From contig JAPTYO010000026.1 in assembly GCA_036873135.1 (NCBI GenBank), positions 1,654,001-1,718,000 on the forward strand: DNA of 64,000 bases, in the 5' to 3' direction. Shown here in pieces: positions 33,299 through 45,699 of the stretch. The notes under the pieces are model-generated. The model worked only from the letters and a program-made list of their open reading frames with translations, had not been told where the DNA came from and did not search any database. How positions within the stretch are numbered: the first letter of the stretch is position 1; each line of letters starts with the position of its first letter. The position numbers were made by a program, and so were the translations under genes. This DNA is from Clarkia xantiana subsp. parviflora (Eukaryota; Streptophyta; Magnoliopsida; Myrtales; Onagraceae).

Positions 33299-33306
33299 GT
33301 TTTATA
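33299..33306 (-). promoter_or_regulatory. Putative TATA box of E1 antisense gene
   Basis: TATAAAAC on the minus strand, 162 bp before the ATG. It is followed at once by CCCTAG, giving a telo-box-like AAACCCTAG that is common near plant start sites. E3 has TATAAAAG at 155 bp. Confidence 0.6.
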
Positions 33307-33679
33307 GTCGAAGAAGACGGTTGAAAGGACACTTCGATCTGGGTCGTCGAAGTCGAAGAGTCTTAATCTGGACCGTTGAGATGAAACGTGCAGAAGGACA
33401 ACGGGCGTAATGATGAAACGGCCTGAAAAGCACTTTTTCAGAAAAGGACAGGGGCGAAAAATCAGGCACGTGGGTCGAAAACGTCACTCCATTATCTACT
33501 GCATTTAATGCACTAGGAAACCGAGAAGACCCTTGGGATATAATAGTTATCTACAAAACCCTGAGGAAACGTAGAGGAGAAGACTGATAAACTGAGTAAC
33601 TGAACCAAGGAAAAGATCCCCGACTTTAGCATTGGAAGATCGGGAGTTGAAAGACACGACGAACTAAAAGTCCCTCATG

Positions 33680-33692
33680 TCTTGGGGGCAAA
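33680..33692 (+). other. E1 polypurine tract
   Basis: CTTGGGGGCAAA lies directly before the 3' LTR. E3 has the same word (60524-60535). Confidence 0.8.
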
Positions 33693-34389
33693 TGATGGGT
33701 CCGACTATAGCCGTCAGGCCCTTTAACGGCGAGGAAACGGCAAACAGGCCCACCAGGCCCAGAGTGAAGGTCAAGATGACTTTAGAGAAGGGTCCCGACG
33801 AAGGGAGTCCCGACGAATCAAGGTCCCGACAGAGTCGGTCCCGATGGTTGAGCTAGAAGCTCCCGATGAGAAGCCTTTAAGTAGGCCCCGATGATGAATC
33901 CCTGAGAATGATTGGCCCTGTCACGATGACGAGGGGCCCCGAGCGGTGACACAACGAGATAACTCTGGAGTCCCCGACGGGAGTCGGGACTCGTTATCAG
34001 AGGATAAGGCCAAGATATGCGGGGCGTGGCCGAGATACGCGGAACGTGGTTAAGATACACGGAGCGTGGCCGAGATACGCAGGGCATGGCTAAGATACGC
34101 GAGATCACGTCCGAGATATGCGGGATACGGGCTAACCACCCCTAACGGTTCGCCAGGTACCTGAGGCATCTCTTTGCCTATAAAAGGGCAGGAGATCACC
34201 TCAGAAAGACTTACGCTGAGTTGAATACACTCTGAGTTTATTACTTGCCAGTCATACGAGATACTCATTCAAGCATCGGAGAGGGATTCTGGGTCACCGC
34301 CCGGTCTATCCCCTCTTGCAGGATTGCGTGGAGCAAAGGAGCTAGGATTGCCGTCAAAGTCCGTACCGGAGTTCCACCGTGATCCAACA
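33693..34389 (+). repeat. E1 3' LTR
   Basis: 697 bp, TGATGGGTCC ... CCAACA. It differs from the 5' copy at about seven sites, mostly C/T or G/A. It is followed by the CCGAC target duplicate at 34390-34394. Confidence 0.95.
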
Positions 34390-35317
34390 CCGACTGTCGT
34401 TTTATGACATGCATGTATCATACCGCCCATCGTGGCGGGTCTGCTCGTTGTCTTGAGTCTAGGGCGTTGCTCTTTAGTGTTGGCTAAACTTATAGCTTAC
34501 GCACGCTGGGTTGTCCTTGTACAGGCACACTTGAACTCTGGACATGAGGCGTTGTACCTCTTTTTGGTACATTGATGTTCACGTGTATTGTGCTGTGCCT
34601 GTAGTAGTTATACTTAACTTCTGAAAGTGAGTTGTTACTCATCGTGTTGAAATGTCGACGCACGTGTACTGCACTGCACCTGTAGCAGTTATACTTAACT
34701 TCTGAAAGTGGGGTGTTAAACCTCATGTTGATGTGTCAATGCGTGTGTACGCTGCGCTGCTCTTGTAGTTGGCATGCCTTACGTATGTCTCTCGATTGAC
34801 TTACGTATGGGGATGGACATGGGTGCGTGTTCACTTCTTGATTTGAGAGAGAAGCATGGTTTCTTCCGATCAGAAAGAAAGTACCCCTTGTGGTGGCTCA
34901 GTTTGGAAAGCGTTTGTTCAACCTGTTGCGAACCCCGAGGTTGACTGATATCACCATTTGGTCGGGTGTACGTTGCAGTTGAAATTTGATCCATGCAAAA
35001 GGGCATGTGATCACGTTTCTTATTCAGGTCGTCTCCTTCTTTTTAGCTGGGGGTCGCGGGAGAGTTTTCTTTGCGTGACTCAAAGTCTTCTGATTTAGAG
35101 TGGATTGAGGTGCCTTGTTGTTCGTTTGTGATCTTGAGTCGTTTCGTCGTTCATTTCTAGGTCATGAGGAATGAGATTGATTCCTTGTTTTCCTTGTTGT
35201 GTTGATCCTCTTCAGGGGTTTTCCCCCCTTTAGGGATCAATCTCTTTCAAGATTCTATCTTCATTCTTAAGAGACATTTGATTGCCTTCGTGTCGTGTCA
35301 TTATGGTTTGTTGCGTT
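34390..35317. other. Y3 interior, second block
   Basis: Two imperfect repeats of about 100 bp contain CACGTGTA(T/C)TG, then CTGTAG(T/C)AGTTATACTTAACTTCTGAAAGTG (near 34575-34630 and 34665-34710). No gene is recognised. It ends at the GCGTT target duplicate of X (35313-35317). Confidence 0.5.
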
Positions 35318-36228
35318 TGTCAACACATAATTTTGGACAACGCGCGACTCGCGTGACGTGTGGCACGCCTAAATGAGGAAATTTCTAAATATGGCAAGTC
35401 AAGAAGCTTTCAGGAATGCTCCAGCGTACATTAGGATAGTTATTCTGTATTTACTGCAGAGTATATTTTCTGAATATTTAATGTAATATTTAGTATTTAT
35501 TAGTCAAATAAATCAGTAGATTTTTGTTTCCTAGTTAGAATAAAACCCTAGGTAACTATGTTTGCCTATATATAGAGGTAGTAGTACATTATAAAGGGGG
35601 GGGGGGGGAAGAAAAGGGACGAAGAGACACATAAATAAAAGACTGCTATTCGGCTGATTCTCGGTTTTGGTTTGGTTTTGTTTTATTATTGTTATTATTA
35701 TTATTTAGTAGTTTTTCATGCATAAAAATCTGCACATGTACAGCCACCCAATTTTGCCACGTCGTCTTCCCGTTGTAGTAGCTACTACCGGAGCATTAAC
35801 AATCTCATCGGACCCGATCAAGCCACGACAGTATCCAACCAGCAACTGGACACTACGACTACAATCCATGGTTCCTTGCTGTCGTTCGTCCCGTTCCTTG
35901 CTGATGCCATGCCTCAGGTAAACTTGATCCATTTTTATATGTTGCATACATAATATATATATATAGCGTACACTTTTTTTTGTGTTACCTTATTATATAA
36001 GGTAGACTTAATTAGATTCTTTATATTAGTGTATATAGATAAACATAGGCTATACGTGAGCTTGGATATGTAATATAAGCTTAATTAAATAAATTAAATA
36101 TATAATGTTGAGTTTTGGTATATTTGATAATTGTTAGTTTTTCAATTGGCAATTTGTGAATAGAGTACCGTAACGGCGATATTATTATCGTATATTTTAA
36201 TTCGTAACAGAACCCCTGAACTCGAATT
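35318..36228 (+). repeat. X 5' LTR (3' end lost)
   Basis: It matches the X 3' LTR from TTTGGACAAC to GAACTCGAATTT, with a missing block of about 80 bp near 36140 relative to 61510-61590. It has TATATATAG at about 35572-35580, and a run of 13-14 G near 35597-35609. The open frame at 35718-35921 lies in the LTR and shows no known motif. The last 150 bp or so of the LTR are not present after E2. Confidence 0.85.
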
Positions 36229-36968
36229 TGATGGGTCCCGATGTAATCGTTAGCCCCGTTAACAGCCAATGGACGGCGAGTAGGTCCAGTGGTCCTCGTA
36301 AAAAGCCTGGAAGGCCCAGAGGCCCAGCATGAAGGGTCCCGACTTTAGTGGTCCCGATGGATGAGCCGAATGCTCCTGATGAACAGCCTCTGAGTAGGCC
36401 CCGATATGCCTTAGTAAAGGCCCCGATAATAAAGCCCCGCAGAGGCTGGACCTGTCCCGTAGAGACTGAAGGTCCTGGGTGGTGATCTAGAATGAGACAA
36501 CTCTGGAGTCTTCGACAGGAGTCGGGACTTGTGATCAGAAGATAAAGACCGAGAAACCCGCCTACTAGATAGAGTAGTGGGAGACGGTTAGAGATAAAGA
36601 TAAATCCCCCGAGATACGCAGAGCGTGCCCGAGATACGCGAAGTACGGGTAAGATACGCGGAGCCTGGGGCGAGATATATGGAATCCCAACCGAGATATA
36701 CGGAATCGTGGGTAAAACTGCCAGGCGCAGTGACAGGTAACTGAGTAACTTCCCCTCCTATATAAAGGAGGAAGTTACCTCAGAAAACGAGGATCTAATA
36801 CGAACTTAGACTTTTTGCTTGCCATCCCATTGATCACATACTCATTTAAGCATCAGAGAGGGATTCTGGGTCACCACCCAGGTCATCCCCTTTTGCAGGA
36901 TTACGCAGAGCCCAGGAGTCCAAAGCTTTTCGTCAAGGACGTAACGGAGCTTCGTCCGTGATCCAACA
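36229..36968 (+). repeat. E2 5' LTR
   Basis: 740 bp, TGATGGGTCCCG ... CCAACA. A clear relative of the E3 LTR. U3 carries GAGATACGC-AGAGCGTG and GAGATATACGGAATC units (about 36605-36715). TATATAAAG is at 36759-36767. Confidence 0.92.
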
Positions 36969-36969
36969 T

Positions 36970-36987
36970 TGGCGCCGTCTGTGGGAA
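36970..36987 (+). other. E2 primer-binding site
   Basis: TGGCGCCGTCTGTGGGAA, identical to E1 and E3, one base after the LTR. Confidence 0.85.
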
Positions 36988-37021
36988 CTTACGAAAAGTC
37001 AAAATAGTTTCTACCAGATCA

Positions 37022-38600
37022 ATGGCCGGTGGTGGCAAGAAGAAGCAAGTTCAGGCTGGCAGTTCTCGTCCCGCAGGAACTGTGAATTCCCCGTTGCCGG
37101 AACGTGTTGCTGAACAAGGTGAGAACCCCGCTCTTTCCCAGACAGGGGTGCAGGGTGATGGCTATGAGGTCTCAGTCCGAGACACAGAGAGGAACAGGCA
37201 GGATGTCCCGCGTAGGGAGGAAGATGAGGCTCCCTCGAACCCAGTGGGCCATGGAGGAGAAGGAGTCCCGCGAAGGGAAGAAGGGTCGTCTTCGAACTCG
37301 GAGTTAGCCAAGGCAGTAGCAGATGCTATGCCTATGTTCTTGGCCGCCATGGAGGCCTTGCTGGACAAAAGAGAGGCCGCCAGGAAGGCGGAGGAGTTGC
37401 CTCCGCGAGAAGAATTACCACCACCCCCGCCGAGGGTGGATCCAGAGGAACAGGAGGTTCCGCCCAGGAGCAAAGGTAAGGAACCAGCGCACCTGGAGAA
37501 GTTCGTGGTCGACGGCCCAGGACCAGTGCAAAATAGGACCATTCCCCTGAATGGCCCCATCACCCCCGATCAGGTGGTGAAGATCGTTAGCATCTGCATG
37601 GGTGATCAGAAGCAGATGACATCGGAGTTAAGGGATCGGTCCAGCCATCCTTTCGTGCCGCGGCTGATAGATACTGTCGCCCCGCCCGGGCTCGGCATCC
37701 CGACCATCAAGGAGTACGATGGTGAGGGGACCCAGTTCGCCATGTTCAAAGGCATGTCCAGGCCTGTATGGGACGAACATCGAACGATGACCTCATCTAT
37801 TCATTGTTCCCGATAACCCTGGGAGAAAGGGCCATGACTTGGTTCTTCAGCCTCCCGCCAGGATGCATCACGTGCTGGGCTGATATGCACGATCGCTTCA
37901 TCAAGCAGTACCAAGGTCGGAGGCGTCTTCTGAAGAGTGTGAGGTCCTTGACCCAGGTGGTGCAGAGACCCGATGAATCGTTGGCATACTACTACCAACG
38001 GTGCACTGCTAGTGCTGCGGAGATTGATGAAGAAATCTCGGAGGGAGAAACAATCCGTACTTTCCTGCGGAACTTGAGCGCTCCGTATGGCTCCGATCTG
38101 ATGCACAGCGTAGCCGCGAAGGCCGTGTGGAATATGGAGGCCCTACAAGCGAGGGTGAAACAGCAAATCGACGTCCAGGAGTCGAAGATTGCTGCTGGAG
38201 AGCTCGATCCCCCGAAATCGGGGAGAGGAAAGCCATCGTCCAAGCTGTCGGATGATCGCAAAGGGAGCGACAAGTCGGAAGGAAGTAGGAACCGTGGTTG
38301 TCCCGATAAAAGAGAAGACAAGCGTCCTCCGAGGAAGGACAACCGAGAAGGTCGGGCCGTTCCCATCAATAGCTCGATGACCTCTGTGTTAGCTGTGATG
38401 GACAGACAGGGTCTCGCCCGATACCCCCCGAGGAAAGAAGGCGAATTCCTAGGAGGCCGCCCTGACCGTTACTGTCGCTACCATCGAGCCAATGGTCACG
38501 ACACCGAAAACTGTCGGGAGTTGAAGAAGGAAATTGAGAAGCTGATCCAGAAGGGGAAGCTAAAAGAATTCGTCGGAAGGGGCGGTGCCGATCCAGAAGT
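37022..38600 (+). pseudogene. E2 gag, two frames
   Basis: ATG 37022 (GATCAATGGC context) starts MAGGGKKKQ. The N-terminal acidic part is intact to about 37727, where one base is missing (GAGGGGACC against GAAGGAGACC in E3). The next frame (open from 37768) holds the capsid core MTWFFSLPPGCITCWADM, DESLAYYYQRC and IRTFLRNL. It also holds the knuckle YCRYHRANGHDTENC at about 38470-38515. A second one-base loss near 38579-38595 follows the knuckle, so the arginine/serine stretch is read out of frame. Confidence 0.9.
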
Positions 38601-39069
38601 CGGTCACGATCCCGTTCCAGAAGTCGGTCACGATCCCGTTCCAAGTCCCGGGATCGATCCCCGAAGAAGAAGAAGGTCGAGCAAGAAGCCTCAGGATCGG
38701 GTGCTCGCAAGGAGAGGCGGGGAACTATCAACGTCATCCATGGAGGAATGGCAGCAGGAGGTGATACCTCCGCTTCTCGAGAGAACTATGCTTCCCGCAT
38801 ATCTGCCGCGGTGGTGTTAGGCAAAAGGTCCCAGTCGTGGACTCTGAAGGAGGAAATGGTGATTTCTTTCTCGGCGGAGGATCTAGTAGGCGTGGAGAGC
38901 CCACACGATGACGCCTTGGTCGTGACCCTGGACGTGGACGGATTCGAGATGAAGCGGATCCTGATAGACGGAGGGAGTTCCTCCGATATTCTTTTCATGG
39001 ACGCTCTGGAAGCCATGGGAAAGACGAAGAAAGACCTCACACAGGTGGACTACCCGATGTGGCTGGAAG
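38601..39069 (+). pseudogene. E2 protease remnant with 65-bp deletion
   Basis: The protease core RILIDGGSSSDILF is read in the frame open from 38748 to about 39058. Compared with E3, 65 bp are then missing (between CCCGATG and TGGCTGG), removing the conserved GFSG/SYPLG motif and changing frame. The protease cannot be functional. Confidence 0.88.
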
Positions 39070-42000
39070 ATGGAGAAGCGAAACGTAGATTTCGTCGTAG
39101 TGGAGTCTGCGGGGGCATACAACGCTATTATCGGGAGGACCACTATCAACCCTCTCATGGCAGTCGCCTCGACGGTTCACCAGAAGATGAAGTTCCCGAC
39201 TGACAACGGGGTCGGAGAGGTCAAGGGCGACCAGGTGGCGTCGCGAAAATGCTACGTTAACGCTACCCGACGGAGAAGGAGGGAAGCCATGACTATCCTT
39301 CAGACTGATGCCGATCCTCGAGAGGAGTATGGGCGTCCCGCCCCCATGGAGGATCTGAAGGAGGTTGAGATTGATGGGCCTCAGAGGAAGGTGAAGATCG
39401 GGTCTGCTTTGTCGGAGGAAAGAGCCCGAGAATTGATCGAGCTCCTGAAGGAGTTTAAGGAGCTGTTTGACTGGTCCCCGAGTGATATGCCAGGAATCAG
39501 CCCCGACGTGATAGTGCACGAGCTGAAGATAGACCCCGCGATCAAGCCTATCGCGCAGAGAAGGCGTCCGATGGGCGCAGATAAGAGGATCGCGATCCAG
39601 CAAGAGGTAGGCAGACTGCTTGACGCTGGATTCATCAAGGAGCTCCGATTCCAGACTTGGGTGGCTAACCCAGTCCTGGTACGAAAGAGTAATGGGAAGT
39701 GGCGGATGTGTGTCGATTTCCGTGACTTGAACAAGGCCCGCCCGAAGGACTGCTACCCGCTTCCGAGGATTGACCAGCTGGTAGATGCCACATCGGGACA
39801 TGAGCTGCTGAGCTTCATGGATGCCTATTCCGGGTACAACCAGATCAAGATGGCGAAGGAGGATGCCCCCCATACAGCCTTCTATGCCGACAGTGACGTC
39901 TATCATTACGACGTGATGCCCTTCGGATTGATCAATGCCGGAGCAACTTACCAGCGGATGGTGAACAAGTTGTTCGGAGACATGTTGGGGAAAACCATGG
40001 AAGCGTATGTGGATGACATGCTGGTGAAGTCCCGACAGGCAGGAGACCATGTCCAGAATTTGGCGGCGGCATTTGAGCGGATGAAGTTCCATCAGGTTCG
40101 GCTGAACCCCGACAAATGAGCTTTCGGGGTGAACTCGGGGAAGTTCCTAGGGTTCATGGTGAGCCAGAGAGGAATCGAGGTGAACCCCGAGAAGCTGCGG
40201 GCAATCGAGGAGATGCAGTCCCCGAAGACTCATCGGGAGGTCCAGGTGCTGAATGGCCGGTTAGCCGCGATGAATCGCTTCCTATCCAAGGCGAGTGACC
40301 GAGCCATGCCATTTTTTGACGTGTTGAGGGCCCACAAGAAGTTCGAATGGACCGACAAGTGCGAGAAGGCGTTCCAGGCACTCAAGCAGCACCTCCGTAC
40401 CCTTCCGCCGTTGGCGAAACCAGTTCCAGGCGAGCCGCTTTATCTCTGTTTGGCTGTTTCCAATGTGGCTGTTAGTTCTGTTTTGATTAAACTTGTTAAG
40501 GGCAACCAAGTGCCTATCTATTATGTAAGCAAGGCGTTTGCCAAGTCTGAAATAAACTATCCCGCTATTGAGAAGTATCTCTTCGCGTTGATTATTGCCG
40601 CTCGAAAGCTACGACCTTACTTCCATGCCCATGAAGTCACGGTATTGACTAATCAGCCCCTGAAGCACTTTTTGAACCGACCGGAGGCGTCGGGGAGACT
40701 GGTGAAATGGGCCATCGAGCTGACGGAGTTTCGTATTCATTTCGCTCCAAGAACCGCTATTAAAGGCCAGGCGTTGGCAGATTTTATAGCCGAGTCTACA
40801 GCACCCGATCTGGAAGTAACGGGTCCCGCAGAGGGGGCAACCATGGAGGAAGTCCCGATAACAGAACAACAGCCAGAACAGCCAAATGAGGAGAACACTT
40901 GGGAGATGTACACTGATGGTTCATCGAGTGTAGAAGGCTCGGGGGCAGGATTCATATTGATACCGCCCGGCGGAGTCGAGCCCCTACGATATGCCTTGGC
41001 GTTGACGTTCAAAGCCACCAACAATGAAGCAGAATATGAGGCTCTCATCACGGGGCTCAAGATTGCCAAGGGTACGGGGGTCGATCATTTAAAAGTGAAG
41101 TGCGATGCCAGCTTGGTTGTAAATCAAGTCCAGGGGAATTATGAAGCCAAGAGCCCGACAATGAAAAAATATTTGCACGAGGTGCAGACTTTGAAGGGAA
41201 GCTTCAAAAGCTTCGATATCGAGGCGATCCCGAGGGAAGAGAACGCGGAAACAGATGCCTTGAGCAAGTTCGCTCTGGGAGTGGCCCCCGAGGAGAATCG
41301 GAAGGTACATTTTCTAGAAAAGGTAATTATCTCAAACATTGACCCAGCGGAGATCTGTGCTATTGAGACAGGATCGGAGGAAGAGGAGAAGCCCACTTGG
41401 ATGACCCCGATGGTCACGTACCTGACTACGGGGGTACTTCCCGATGACAAAGTGGCAGCTGTCAGGCTGCGTCTGACAGCGGACAACTACGCGATGGTGG
41501 ATAACCAATTGTACAAAAAAGGGTATGTAAAGCCTTTTCTAAAATGCGTAGCGGAACCTGACACGAATCGGATCCTGAGAGAGCTACACGAGGGAGTCGC
41601 GGCTTGTCATGAAGGGGCCCGATCTCTAGTGAGGAAGGCGTTGAACTTGGGCTACTATTGGCCTTCGATGAACAAGGAAGCGACCGCGATGGTCCGATCC
41701 TGTGATGCATGCCAGAGGTACGCTCCAAATATCGTGGCTCCCGCCGCGGATTTAATGCCCATCAGGAGTGCATGGCCCTTCGCGCAATGGGGGATTGACT
41801 TGGTGGGACCTCTTCCCCAAGCGAAAGGTCAGTGCAAGTATTTACTCGTGGCTATCGACTACTTTTCAAAGTGGATAGAGGCTAAAGCATTGGCTAGAAC
41901 GACGGGGCAGCAGATCCTCAAGTTCCTTCAAACTCAGATCGTATCCCGGTATGGGGTTCCTCGAGTGTTGATCAGCGACAACGGACCTCCGTTCAATGGG

Positions 42001-42630
42001 GCCCAGTTGAAGGAGTACCTGGAAGAATTAAACATTGAGCATCAGACCGCTTCAGTCCGCCACGCTCAGACCAATGGCCAGGTAGAATCAGCCAACAAGA
42101 TCTTGATGGATGGCTTGAAGAAAAGAGTCTATGCCTTACAGGGCCATTGGCTGGATGAGCTCGAGAACGTGCTGTGGGCTGTGAGAACAACACCCAAGCA
42201 ATCAACAGGAGAAACTCCATTTGGCCTAGTCTATGGCACAGAGGCAGTCGCTCCCGTGGAAATAGCGGTGGCGTCCCACCGCGCGAAATATTACGAGCCT
42301 CTGACAAACGAGGAAATGAGACGTCTAGACTTAGACTTGCTCGAGGAAAAAAGATGGAAGGCTGATGAAGTCCAGGCCCGAATGCGTCTGGCAACAGCCC
42401 GATACTACAATCGGCGTGTCAGGTCCCGACAATTCTTCGTGGGAGAACTTGTCTGGAGGAGGAACGAGTTCGTTCATCAAGATCGGATCAACAAGCTATC
42501 ACCAAAATGGGAGGGACCTTACAAGATCGTAGGGATGCCAGCACCCAATGCATACAAGCTAGAGGACCTTGATGGCAAGACATTGAAGCATTCCTTCAGT
42601 GGCGAACACTTGAAGAAGTATCATGTTTGA
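39070..42630 (+). pseudogene. E2 pol: RT, two RNases H and integrase, one stop
   Basis: One frame runs from 39070 to 42630, apart from a TGA at 40117-40119 (a cysteine codon, TGC, in E3). The protease/RT boundary codon is CAG here. RT has MCVDFRDLNKARPKD, MPFGLINAGATYQR and YVDD (about 40005-40016). The first RNase H spans about 40340-40800 and the archaeal-type RNase H (MYTDGSS, EAEYEAL, KCDASLVVNQ, ETDALSKFA) about 40890-41275. Integrase has the HEGVAACHEG ... CDACQ zinc part and the D, D, E triad (GIDLVGP, SDNGPPF, GQVESANK), about 41575-42110. It is the least broken part of E2. Confidence 0.93.
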
Positions 42631-43496
42631 TATTAAGCCGCCGTGAAGGGCGCAAATTGTCTATCAGTAAGATCCGATGTAAGCCTGTTTTGAGTTACTT
42701 ATGAATAAAAGAAGTTGTTTCCGATCAAATTACTTTTAGATTTATTCTAACTGTTAGTAAGACGTCCTGAAGGACGCGACAAAAGCCTTCCGAGGTACAA
42801 TAAAAGCCTACCGAGGTATGCGTAAGTCGTCTATGTGATGCGGCCAAAAGCCTTAACGGGTATGGACAAAAGCCCTACGGGGTACACGTAAGTCGTCTAT
42901 ATGATGCAACCAAAAGCCTAGGTACGAAAAGGCCCTGATGGGTCCGCGTAAGTCGTCTATATGGTGCGGCCAAAAGCCTTAACGGGTACGGAAAAGCCTT
43001 AACAGGTCCGCGTAAGTCGTCTATATGATGCGGCAAAAAGCCTTAAAGGGTACGATTAAGCCGTCCGGTAGAGACGCCTTAAAAGCCCTAAGGGGTGTGA
43101 AAATGGCCTTGAAAGGCAGGGACGAGAAACCTTAAGTGGTGAAGTCCCGATAATGGACGAGAAACCTTAAGTGGTGAAGTCCCGGTTTTGGACGAGAAAC
43201 CTTAAGTGGTGAAGTCCCGATTTTGGATGAGAAACCTTAAGTGGTGAAGTCCCGATTGAACAAGGAACCTTAAACGGTAAAATCTCGAGTAAAACGTCGG
43301 AAGGACATATAAAGTCATTTTAATGGCCCATCGGAACGTTCTGAGTAACGAATTTAAAGCCGCTTTAGATAAAGTGCAAACGAGCATCGGTGCCAAAACA
43401 GATGGAAAGAAACTACTTATATAAAGGCCAGAAGGCCAAAGTGGTTCGATACAAGAGACAAAGGAGAAAGACAACAAGGACTAAAAGATGTAAACA
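42631..43496 (+). repeat. E2 spacer with tandem repeats
   Basis: First come units with CGTAAGTCGTCTATATGATGCGG and AAAAGCCTTAACGGGTACGG-type words (42770-43070), partly decayed. Then four to five 35-36-bp units with GAGAAACCTTAAGTGGTGAAGTC follow (about 43110-43250). The CCTTAAGTGGTG core is shared with E1 and E3 at the same place between pol and the antisense gene. Confidence 0.88.
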
Positions 43497-45699
43497 TTAA
43501 ACCTGGTCCTTGTTGGAAGATGGATCCTCAGCAGCATCGGAGGGAGCAAGGTTTGGAGGGTCCTGGACAGAAGGCTCCGCAGCTGGCGGAGTCGGGTCCA
43601 CAGCAGCGGCCTCTTCACTCTCCGCGGGGAGGTTGAAATACTTCTCCGCGACGGGGGCAAGAGTCTCGGACTTCGTGAAGTCAATGGAATCTGCGTAGGC
43701 TGTGTAGAGTTCCTCGACAGCATTGTATAGCACATCCTCCACCTCGGACTTGCAGAACTCTACAGCAGCCACCTTGAACTCTTCAGAGTTCCGATACTCC
43801 CCGTAGCCCTGTAGGCGGCCCTCCTCGCGGCCCTGCAGCCGGCCCTCCTCGAGGCCTTGGGCCTTTGCCTCAGCCAGCTTGGTAGAGAACTCAGCCCTTT
43901 CCGCCTCAAACTTGGCTTTGGCCTCCGCAAGAAGATCCGCGAAGACGTCCTTCTCCCGAATGAGTTGTTGTTTCTCCGCCTCATTCCACTGCTGCTCCAC
44001 TTGGGCCATCTTCCGCTCCCGACGCATGACAGCCTCATGATCGTGGACCTTCTTGAGCAGGTTTGAGGACATATCATCGAGGAGAGCCTTCTCCTTGGCC
44101 ATCTTGTTCTTGGCCGCCACCGCCTCGTCGAGTTCCACCTGAAGCTTGGCTAAGGCATCAGGGTTCGACTTGGCTTCAGCCTCCTCCAAAGCACTCTTCA
44201 GAGCTAAGGCGATGGCGAAGCAACGCTGCTGGTCCGCAGTTTCCTAAGGCGAAGGGAAAAAAGATAAAGAATTCAGTGGTCGAAAGTAGGAATGAAGAAG
44301 AAAGCAAGAAAGGGTAAGGTATTACCTCCATCCGACGAACGGCCATGGCACGGAACTCCTCCTCGATGTCCTCCCGCGTCAGGCAAAGCGGCAGCCTCAA
44401 GGCAGGAGGAATTGACCCTGCCAACAGATGCAGGGCCAAGTCAGGCTCAAGATTGTCCCGACGGATCGAAAACCCGTGGAGGGATTCGATCGGACGCCAA
44501 GGGATCGCCGCTTGGTCGGAGGTGTAAATCTTGTACACGTCATCCATCGGAAGACGAGGGATAGGCTCAGCCCCGGTGGTGGGAGGAGCTATCTCCGTCG
44601 GAGGCTCGGGAGTTGGAGTGCGAAGAACAGTAGGAGGACTCCGGGACACGTCCCTCACAGCGGGCCTCATGCTCCTTGACCCCGACCTGCCGCGTGGAAG
44701 CAGACCCCCCTCATCAGGCTCCTCGACAGAAGGAGAGGCCTCCAAATCGGTCACCTGGCGGAACTGAGCTTCCGCCGGGACGTCCTCCAGCATCAGTTCT
44801 TGCGGAGCTGCAGTCTCCGCTGGAATTATAGCCTCCGTCGGGGCAAGAGTCTCCAAGGGACCTGCGGTGGCAGGACGAACATGATCAGGAATAACTCCGC
44901 CAGGACACCAGAGAATTTGACGTTCGACATGTTGATCTTTCCCATGGAAGTTGTAATATCCTGCCTTGAGAACGCGGGGAACTTCTCCTTGAAGAATATA
45001 TTTAATTTCCCGAACCCGCGACTCCCGATCGGCGGGGATAAACTCCTTGGGAACTAATTTTTTATACTGTTTAATTGCACGACGAACGCGCTTACCTTCC
45101 TCGACGGTGGTGGCCCCGAAGGTCCGATCTATCTCCTCCTGCCTGGCTTTCTTGGCCCCGACTTGCTCTTCGGTCGGAGGAGTAGCAGATAAAGGAGTGG
45201 AGGAGGAAGCACCTTTCTTCACCAACTTGCGCTTCCGCTTGGAACCACTCTGGACGGCATCAGTCTCGCCCTGCTTCATAATGAGATGAGTCAACAGAGA
45301 AGCCTTCTTGGCTGCAAAGGTAAAAATAAAATAGTTAGAAATATTACCCAGATGACCAAATCCTTGGAAACAGAGTCAAGGAGTCGGACTCCGATAGCAA
45401 TCAGGTTCCTCTCCTGGAGCTTGTTGGCATCGAGGGGTATGAAGTTGTCTCCCCAGCGGTAGAGTTGAACCATCTGGAGGGTGTTGAGGTCATCCTCAGT
45501 GTAGTCTAAGAGCTTGGGGGCAGGGTCCGCCACGACCTCCCATCGAGGCCAGGGGACAGAGCTGTGTTGGACGAAGAAGTAGTACTTCTTCCAGCCGCTG
45601 TTGTCGGACCCCGAGTCATGAATCAACACCCGATCTTTGTGGAACTTCCAAGTTTCGCTGTCCCAGCCGAAACGTGAAAGTTGCTCCTTTGTCCACTTG
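43497..45699 (-). pseudogene. E2 antisense gene, N-terminal end deleted
   Basis: Remaining parts: exon 2 from 45699 to 45348 (GWKKYYFFVQHSS, WPRWEVVADPAP), a 36-bp GT...AG interval (45312-45347), exon 3 (45311-44326; basic KRKRKLVKKG then Pro/Glu-rich, ending at the AVRRME motif), an intron (44244-44325) and the coiled-coil exon 4 (44243-43497). The first exon, the promoter and the first half of the conserved domain are gone, because the deletion starts at 45699. Exons 3 and 4 are open. Confidence 0.82.

Larger units (their letters stand above)
23231..34389 (+). mobile_element. E1: complete Tat-lineage Ty3/gypsy retrotransposon
   Basis: It spans 11,159 bp between the target duplication CCGAC (23226-23230 and 34390-34394). 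The LTRs are each 697 bp and differ at about seven sites by eye. Order: 5' LTR, primer site, gag, protease, RT, RNase H, second RNase H, integrase, repeat spacer, antisense gene, polypurine tract, 3' LTR. Several frameshifts and two stops break gag-pol, so the copy is inactive. The second, archaeal-type RNase H and an antisense gene after integrase are marks of the Tat lineage (as in Grande and RIRE2). Confidence 0.95.
36229..45699 (+). mobile_element. E2: Tat-lineage Ty3/gypsy element, 3' end deleted
   Basis: It starts TGATGGGTCCCG inside the X 5' LTR. It keeps the 5' LTR, primer site, gag-pol and most of the antisense gene. Similarity to E3 stops at 45699, within the second antisense exon, so about 1.6 kb including the 3' LTR and the second target duplicate are missing. 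It is closer to E3 than to E1, both in LTR length and in codons. Confidence 0.9.

Noticed and set aside
35590..35612. G run as a quadruplex or functional signal
   Set aside because: It is a simple homopolymer, much shorter in the other LTR copy (about 49219), and probably slippage.
35718..35921. 67-codon frame in the X LTR, also at 49308-49532
   Set aside because: It is conserved only because both copies are LTRs of one element. It has no motif.
39037..40092. 351-codon minus-strand frame opposite E2 RT
   Set aside because: It mirrors the conserved RT frame; similar shadows occur at the same place in E1 and E3. It has no start context and no domain.
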